The notes under the pieces: model-generated
Database searches by the model: none
Told to the model about the DNA's origin: nothing
The model's input: the letters and a program-made list of their open reading frames with translations, nothing else
Program-made: the position numbers and the translations under genes
In this document: piece by piece, positions 59,801 through 64,000 of the stretch
Layout: each line of letters opens with the position of its first letter
How positions within the stretch are numbered: the first letter of the stretch is position 1
DNA from: Chloroflexota bacterium
Lineage (GTDB): Bacteria; Chloroflexota; Anaerolineae; B4-G1; SLSP01
Assembly (NCBI GenBank): GCA_019873645.1
Contig: JAIOAX010000029.1
Span: forward strand, 1 to 64,000
Length of the DNA: 64,000 bases
Direction: 5' to 3'

Positions 59801-62800
59801 CGTAGATTGGGATAGCCAACCGGTGGCCGCCGGGCCGCTGGAAGTGGTGTTTATGGAACACCGCTGGTACAGCGTCCGCCAACAGGCCGAAGATGGCAAT
59901 TTCTACTGGACGTGGAGCGTGGAAGACATCCCCGTTTACACGACGACGGCAACGACCGGCGCCGACGGCAAGGCCGTCGCAGCCTTCATCCCGCCGTCAT
60001 CCGGCAGTTACAAAATCCGCGCCACAGGCCAGGATGCGCGCGGCAACGTCATCCGCAGCAGCGCCTACATCTGGGTATGGGGCGGTGGCGAGGCTTACTG
60101 GCGCCGCGACAGCACCAACCGCATCGAGCTGATCGCCGACAAGGACAGCTACACGGTCGGCGATGTGGCCGAAATCCTCATCCCTTCCCCGTACAGCGGC
60201 ACGGTCAACGCTCTGGTGACGATCGAGCGTGGCCACATCCTTGAAACCGCTGTCATCGAGCTGTACAGCAACAGCGAAGTGCTGCGTGTGCCCATCACCG
60301 CAGACCATATCCCCAACATTTACGTCTCCGTCGTCATCGTGCAGGGCGCGGAACGGGCAACCGACGGCCTGGCGACGTTCAAAATGGGCCTGGTCATGCT
60401 GCCGGTTTCTACCGAGGAGAAGGAGCTGACGATCACTCTCACGCCGGATCGGGCACTCGAAAGCGGCCAATACTACCATCCCCGCGAAACGGCCACTTAC
60501 GATGTGCTGGTCACCGATTATACCGGCAAACCTGTGGAAGCGGAACTGTCGCTGCGGATGGCGGACCTGGCCGTGCTGGCGCTGGCCGACGAGACCGGGC
60601 CGACGTTGCTGGAGCATTTCTGGAGCCGACGCGGACTGGGCGTGCGCACCTCCACGGCGCTGGCAGTGGCGATGGAAGCCTACAACCGCGAGCTTGCGCC
60701 ACAGGCCAAAGGCGGCGGGGGCGGCGGCGAGGAAGAAGGCTTCATCCGCACTAACTTCGCCGATACGGCGTTCTGGGATCCCGTCGTGCGCACCGACAAG
60801 AACGGACGCGCGCGGGTGCAGGTGAAACTGCCCGACAACCTGACGACGTGGCGCATGCAAGCGCGCGGGATCACCGCCGATACCCGCGTGGGCCGCGCCG
60901 ACGTGGACGTGCTCAGCACGCTTGATGTGCTCGTGCGCCCGCTGCTGCCGCGCTTCTTCGTCGTCGGCGACCGCGCGGAGATTGCCACCATCGTCCACAA
61001 CAACACCAACGCGGCGGTTTCGGCTGTGGTGACGCTTACCGTTCAGGGACTGGAAGTCACGGGCGCGTTGCAACAGCAGGTGAACATCCCGGCGGGCGAC
61101 AAGGCCAAAGTCGTGTGGCCGGTCACGGCGCTGCCCGGCGAGCAGGTGGTTGTGCGGATGGAGACCCGCGCGAGCAATTATTACGACGGGCGTGAGGACA
61201 CCTTGCCCGTCTACCGCTATTCGACGCCGGAAGTTGTGGGCACGGCCGGGCGGATCGCCGAACCCGGCATCCGTCAGGAGATCGTCCAACTGCCGCGCGT
61301 CTTCGATCCCACCCAGGGCGAGTTGACGGTGCAGGTAGACGGTTCACTGACCGGCGCGACGGTGGACGCGCTGAACTATCTGGAGCACTACCCTTACGAG
61401 TGCGTCGAGCAAACCGTCAGCCGCTTCCTGCCCAACGTGCTGACCTATCAGGCGTTGCAGGAGATGAATATCGTGCGTCCCGGCCTCAAAGAGAAACTCA
61501 CCGAGCAGGTGGGCGTGGCGCTGCAACGGCTCTATGTCCAGCAGAAATACGACGGCGGCTGGGGCTGGTGGCAGACGGACAACAGCAATCCCTACCTCAC
61601 CGCTTATGTCCTTCAAGGGTTGCTGGAAGCGCAGCGCGCGGGCTTTACCGTGGACAAGGCCGTGATCCACAAAGCGGCCGGTTTCCTGCGCAACAACCTG
61701 GTTTCGGTAGATAAAGCGATGGCGCACTGGCAGGCGAACCGCCTGGCCTACCAGCTTTACATCCTGGGCGAATACATCAATCTGATCCCCGACGCTTTTC
61801 CGGCGGGTGAGCTCGCGCGCGCCGTGCAGCTCTTCGAGGTCCGGCATCTGCTGGATCACTACGGACGGGCAACTTTAGCGGTTGCCCTGGGGCTGTTGGA
61901 GCCGGGCGAAAAGAGCCGCGTGAATACACTGCTCTCCGACTTGAACGGCGCCGCCATCTACAGCGCCACAGGCACGCACTGGGAAGAGGCACAGCCCGAT
62001 TACTGGAACATGAATACCGACATCCGCACCACCGCGACGGTCCTCTGGGCCATGGCGCGCCACAACCCACAGAGCGACCTGTTGCCCAACATCGTCCGCT
62101 GGCTGATGAACGCCCGCAAAGAGGGGCACTGGAGCACGACGCAATCCACCGCCTGGTCGCTGATGGCGTTAGTCGCCTACATGCGTGCGACGGGCGAACT
62201 GCGCGGCGACTTCAGCTACACCGTCACGTTGAACGGCGCAGTGCTGCTGCAAGGCGACGTGAACGCGGCCAATGTGGATGAAAGCCGCAAACTCACGGTC
62301 GCCATCGCCGAGCTGCTGGTCGAAGAAGGCAACCGCCTCATCATCGAGCGTCTGCCGGCGTCGGGGTCTCAAACGGGCGAAGGGCAGCTCTACTACACCG
62401 CGCACCTGCGCTACTTCCTGCCGGTCGAGCAGGTCAAGGCGCTGGATCGCGGGATCATCATCGCCCGGCAGTACAGCCCGGTGGACGATCCGCAGACCTA
62501 CGTGGACGGCGCGCAGGTCGGCGACGTGATCCGCGTCAAACTCACCGTCATCGCGCCGACCGATTTGTACTACGTCGTCGTCGAAGACCCGCTGCCCGCC
62601 GGCTGCGAAGCGGTAGATGTGACGCTCAACACCACCAGCGTTGTCGGCGAACCACCCGGCGTGCGCAATCTCACGGCGGAAGAAGAGGACTACTGGTATC
62701 GCTGGTACGGCTGGGGCTGGTGGTGGTTCTCCCATTCCGAGATGCGTGACGAGAAAGTAGCGCTCTTCGCCACCTACTTGCCGCGCGGGACTTACGAATA

Positions 62801-62924
62801 CAGCTACATCATGCGCGCCAGCGTGCCGGGGACGTACAACGTGATTCCCGCGACGGCCTACGAGATGTACTTCCCAGAGGTGTTCGGGCGGAGCGACGGG
62901 GCGCGGTTTACGGTGGGGGAATAA
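56895..62924 (+). CDS. Alpha-2-macroglobulin family lipoprotein
   Basis: A 2009-residue surface protein with a lipoprotein signal (MGAC, Cys20) and a Thr/Pro-rich spacer (about 25-60). Bacterial Ig-like domains come first (PVELVFDQPMDADSVAQAFS type), then macroglobulin domains (YTDRPIYRPGQTVYFKGIVR near 710). The A2M core has FWDPVVRTDKNGRARVQVKL near 1296 and the thioester motif YPYECVEQTVSRF (Cys1503-Val-Glu-Gln1506), followed by an alpha-alpha barrel and a C-terminal receptor-like domain. It traps attacking proteases by covalent linkage. It is commonly encoded with PBP1C, which is 2.2 kb upstream here with a kinase and the repeat array between. Confidence 0.95.
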   Translation: MKKRQWVSMCVLLALVMGACKFVAGPEVTAEPTPVGTATPKPTASPTPPPTPALPYPAPRLLFRTPETGEAQALDAPVELVFDQPMDADSVAQAFSISPPVKGTLKWADKRTLVFTPAEPLTRGASYRVTVDPSARNAEGTPLADPIAFNFQTVGHLLVSEVQPIPDSEDIAPDSSVTVVFNRPVVPLTAIGSQGELPDPLTFTPPVRGKGEWLNTSIYRFHPEGGFLPATRYTARITAGLHDTLGAPLAEDYTWTFTTLRPAVLAWTPRTEAMHIGPHEVISVTFNQPMDHASVEAAFSLSLNDQPVAGTFRWAGGETPLAQETMAFVPAAPLPRNARPYAHLAASARARSSDVTLPQEYGWRFYTVKDPGVITTSPLNGQTNVSPYSDIVITFASPMQKARFEEYLRILPEPTAVYTYWSDSDTDLRIAFALEPATVYNLTLDGAAPDKYGAPLGQTLRLRFTTGDLYPYARLNTGRDLGTFNAYTDTVVYAGYRNVSQLDVELYRMAPETFSLFYSDYQYRENFRPAVSSLIRRWSVPVSPPRNKNRLIGLPMVDANAEQLPPGIYYLQLTAPEVRAYDPKAAPSRYIFIRSRVNLTLKHTNTESLVWATDLATGDPVPNLPIRFKGARVGWHGDGMTDGDGVYLLTDRPQAAVWDSYFAFAAQPADPGFAVAFNEWESGISPWNFDINADYGPAVRYTGYLYTDRPIYRPGQTVYFKGIVRADNDAHYSIPGDLPTVAVRISDPEGKELYNERLDLNDMGTFFGELTLDAEASLGTYYIQIEEPDHDLYASASFRLAEYRKPEFQVAVTTDRDAYLNGETIKVAVEASYYFGGPVANAKIQWNVLSAEYGFNYRCPRGEKCPYYSWIDYDWERERGGYGSYGRLIANGEAATDEQGRAVIEIPADIGAELTSRRFTIEANVTDINNQYVSNRTTTIVHKGLFYIGLAPQGRIAKAGEEHRADILTVDWDSQPVAAGPLEVVFMEHRWYSVRQQAEDGNFYWTWSVEDIPVYTTTATTGADGKAVAAFIPPSSGSYKIRATGQDARGNVIRSSAYIWVWGGGEAYWRRDSTNRIELIADKDSYTVGDVAEILIPSPYSGTVNALVTIERGHILETAVIELYSNSEVLRVPITADHIPNIYVSVVIVQGAERATDGLATFKMGLVMLPVSTEEKELTITLTPDRALESGQYYHPRETATYDVLVTDYTGKPVEAELSLRMADLAVLALADETGPTLLEHFWSRRGLGVRTSTALAVAMEAYNRELAPQAKGGGGGGEEEGFIRTNFADTAFWDPVVRTDKNGRARVQVKLPDNLTTWRMQARGITADTRVGRADVDVLSTLDVLVRPLLPRFFVVGDRAEIATIVHNNTNAAVSAVVTLTVQGLEVTGALQQQVNIPAGDKAKVVWPVTALPGEQVVVRMETRASNYYDGREDTLPVYRYSTPEVVGTAGRIAEPGIRQEIVQLPRVFDPTQGELTVQVDGSLTGATVDALNYLEHYPYECVEQTVSRFLPNVLTYQALQEMNIVRPGLKEKLTEQVGVALQRLYVQQKYDGGWGWWQTDNSNPYLTAYVLQGLLEAQRAGFTVDKAVIHKAAGFLRNNLVSVDKAMAHWQANRLAYQLYILGEYINLIPDAFPAGELARAVQLFEVRHLLDHYGRATLAVALGLLEPGEKSRVNTLLSDLNGAAIYSATGTHWEEAQPDYWNMNTDIRTTATVLWAMARHNPQSDLLPNIVRWLMNARKEGHWSTTQSTAWSLMALVAYMRATGELRGDFSYTVTLNGAVLLQGDVNAANVDESRKLTVAIAELLVEEGNRLIIERLPASGSQTGEGQLYYTAHLRYFLPVEQVKALDRGIIIARQYSPVDDPQTYVDGAQVGDVIRVKLTVIAPTDLYYVVVEDPLPAGCEAVDVTLNTTSVVGEPPGVRNLTAEEEDYWYRWYGWGWWWFSHSEMRDEKVALFATYLPRGTYEYSYIMRASVPGTYNVIPATAYEMYFPEVFGRSDGARFTVGE

Positions 62925-62960
62925 GGGGTAGAATTGAAGAAAACCATCAGGAGGGCATAG

Positions 62961-63206
62961 ATGACAACAACTTACAATGAGTTGGTGCAGCTCATAGATA
63001 GCCTTCAGCTAGATGAACAATTGCGCCTGGCGGCGTATATCCTCGAGCGCACCCGGCAAGCCGTCGTCCAGGACAAGCCCCGCCGCAAATGGCGTGATAT
63101 TCGTGGCATAGCAGCCTATCCAATGCTCGGCGAGGATGCGCAAGACTGGGTATCTCGCACGCGGAGCGAGTCTGACGAACAACGGAAAATGCAGTTAAGT
63201 GAGTGA
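62961..63206 (+). CDS. Putative antitoxin of a PIN toxin pair
   Basis: An 81-residue protein: TYNELVQLIDSLQLDEQLRL, AAYILERTRQAV and a charged C-terminal tail. AGGAGG precedes the ATG. It is placed 1 nt before the PIN toxin gene, a VapB-like location. No DNA-binding fold is clearly recognised, so the name rests on context. Confidence 0.65.
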   Translation: MTTTYNELVQLIDSLQLDEQLRLAAYILERTRQAVVQDKPRRKWRDIRGIAAYPMLGEDAQDWVSRTRSESDEQRKMQLSE

Positions 63207-63207
63207 A

Positions 63208-63658
63208 ATGCAACTAGATCACTGGCTAAAAACTGTCAAACGGCTCTTTTTGGATACAGCGCCGGTCATCTATTATGTATGAAGAACATCCGCGCTATAT
63301 TGCCCTGGTTGACAAAGTCTTTGACCGCGTGGATAAGGGGCTGATAAAAGCCGTCACCTCTGCGGTTACCCTGGCTGAGTGCCTTGTTATCCCTTACCGT
63401 GCCTCAGATGTGAATCTACAACAGGCTTTTCTGGACACATTGACGCGGAGTCGGTATACCAGTTTTGTGGTCATTGATCAACAAGCAGGCGAGCGCGCTG
63501 CACAGTTACGCGCCCGTTATAATGTGCGGTTAGCCGATGCTCTTCAATTTGCCGTCGCCCTCAATTCGGGCTGTGATGCATTTTTGACGAATGATCATGA
63601 TCTGAAGCGTGTAAAAGAATTGAGGGTGGCGGTGCTGAAAGAATTCTTGGAATCATAG
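63208..63658 (+). pseudogene. PIN-domain toxin (VapC-type), frameshifted
   Basis: The frame starts MQLDHWLKTVKRLFLDTAPV and hits TGA at 63280-63282. An extra T near 63278-63280 breaks it. Removing one base gives VIYYVEEHPRYIALVDKVFD and an intact 149-residue PIN protein with the acidic residues in LFLDTAPV, TLAECLV, RLADALQFAVA and TNDHDL. A downstream ATG (63275) could yield a product lacking the first catalytic Asp. Genuine inactivation or a sequencing error are both possible. Confidence 0.8.
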
Positions 63659-63664
63659 AGTATC

Positions 63665-63700
63665 CACCCTTGCGAAGGTTCGGAAACCTTCGCAAGGGTG
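63665..63700. repeat. REP-like hairpin, left copy
   Basis: A perfect 16-bp stem CACCCTTGCGAAGGTT/AACCTTCGCAAGGGTG with loop CGGA. It sits just after the PIN gene end and before the transposase remnant. Confidence 0.85.
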
Positions 63701-63707
63701 CTTTTAC

Positions 63708-63875
63708 GAATCCCCAAAAGAGGTCATGGTTGGGCATCAGATAATACACCACTATGCCGAGCGGGTAGTCCGGCAAGTGCGTTCTGATTTTACGCAGCAG
63801 GTAAACGTCGTCATCCGGCTTGACGAACAATAACTCGCGGTTGCATCCCCGGTTGTAAACATAGTAACAGCTCAT
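63708..63875 (-). pseudogene. REP-associated tyrosine transposase (RAYT/Y1_Tnp) remnant
   Basis: The frame starts MSCYYVYNRGCNRELLFVKP and continues to DYPLGIVVYYLMPNHDLFWG, the N-terminal segment of the RAYT family, where YVYNRG and LMPNH(Y/F)HLL are hallmarks. After MPNH the family continues with HLL, but here the sequence diverges and ends at the left hairpin, so about two thirds of the gene including the catalytic Tyr is missing. It is flanked by two copies of a hairpin, a REP-plus-RAYT arrangement. Confidence 0.75.
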
Positions 63876-63889
63876 GGAGATTCTCCTCT

Positions 63890-63923
63890 ACCCTTGCGAA
63901 AGTTTGGAAACCTTTGCAAGGGT
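63890..63923. repeat. REP-like hairpin, right copy
   Basis: ACCCTTGCGAAAGTTT and AAACCTTTGCAAGGGT pair with one mismatch and one wobble, related to the left copy by a few substitutions. The remaining 63924-64000 contains no feature I can support. Confidence 0.75.
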
Positions 63924-64000
63924 TGGGCGTCTATTGTTCTCCTAATACCAAGTAATTGATGCAAGTACGGTAACTACCCAGCCCATGCACTGTTACTGTC

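Noticed and set aside
58335-61289. Two long antisense frames (515 and 430 codons) under the alpha-2-macroglobulin gene
   Set aside because: Composition by-products of the GC-rich sense gene, which has an intact thioester motif and continuous domain structure.

Overview
The window looks like chromosome from a member of the Chloroflexota, probably an Anaerolineae/Caldilineae/Ardenticatenia-type lineage. The grounds are indirect: high-GC coding sequence, a DarA/DUF970 cyclic-di-AMP receptor pair, an eRF1-like baeRF protein, secreted Fn3-type proteins ending in a [FY]LP[LV]xxR tail, and gaps filled with short imperfect tandem repeats. No rRNA, CRISPR array, prophage or complete insertion sequence is visible, so the assignment is inference.

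Layout. 0.4-3.4 kb (minus): larE-larB-larC, which make the nickel-pincer cofactor of lactate racemase-type enzymes; larA is absent. 3.6-9.8 kb (plus): murJ, an orphan solute-binding lipoprotein translationally coupled to it, a CAP-domain surface protein and tex. 9.9-13.5 kb: DUF554 membrane protein, a BrnT-type toxin-antitoxin pair, DedA and asnS. 13.6-15.8 kb (minus): a secreted clan GH-A glycosidase. 16.2-18.2 kb: serS between two copies of a structured repeat, then tRNA-Ser(TGA), tRNA-Ser(GCT) and two tRNA-Arg(GCG). 18.2-24.3 kb: FAD protein, tRNA m1A58 methyltransferase, two DarA-like proteins, a zinc-ribbon protein, a DUF4258/DUF2283 pair, a histidine phosphatase and PRPP synthetase. 24.4-28.3 kb (minus): a 1291-residue secreted Fn3-repeat protein. 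28.4-38 kb: baeRF, gdhA, gatB, an aminotransferase, a sugar nucleotidyltransferase, DUF2442/DUF4160 and gatA-gatC. 38-42 kb (plus): HD protein, TyrA-like dehydrogenase, glycosyltransferase and MFS carrier. 42.3-44.3 kb: an AT-richer island with rloA and a frameshifted rloB. 44.3-50.2 kb: L,D-transpeptidase, a collapsed VapBC remnant, priA, a MobA-like nucleotidyltransferase and a PAP2 phosphatase. 50.3-54.7 kb: an unknown protein, an Hfq/LSm-like protein, a second sugar nucleotidyltransferase and pbpC. 55-63 kb: an orphan histidine kinase, an eight-unit palindrome array and a 2009-residue alpha-2-macroglobulin lipoprotein. 63-64 kb: VapB with a frameshifted VapC and a RAYT transposase remnant between two REP-like hairpins.

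How the genes work together. Cell-wall functions recur (MurJ, L,D-transpeptidase, PBP1C, alpha-2-macroglobulin, PAP2 phosphatase). The pairing of PBP1C with alpha-2-macroglobulin matches a known bacterial association. Translation genes are also dense (asnS, serS, gatCAB, four tRNAs, the tRNA methyltransferase, baeRF, the LSm-like protein). Small accessory modules are scattered between housekeeping genes, and three are visibly broken: rloB, the vapC at 63.2 kb and the PIN fragment at 46.2 kb.

The most distinctive feature is the repeat landscape. Many gaps contain imperfect tandem repeats of 7-12 nt units, and these also run into or lie inside coding sequence in larC, pbpC, the DedA gene, the HD gene and the histidine kinase gene. 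A second class is built from palindromes with the core CTG[A/T]CAG.
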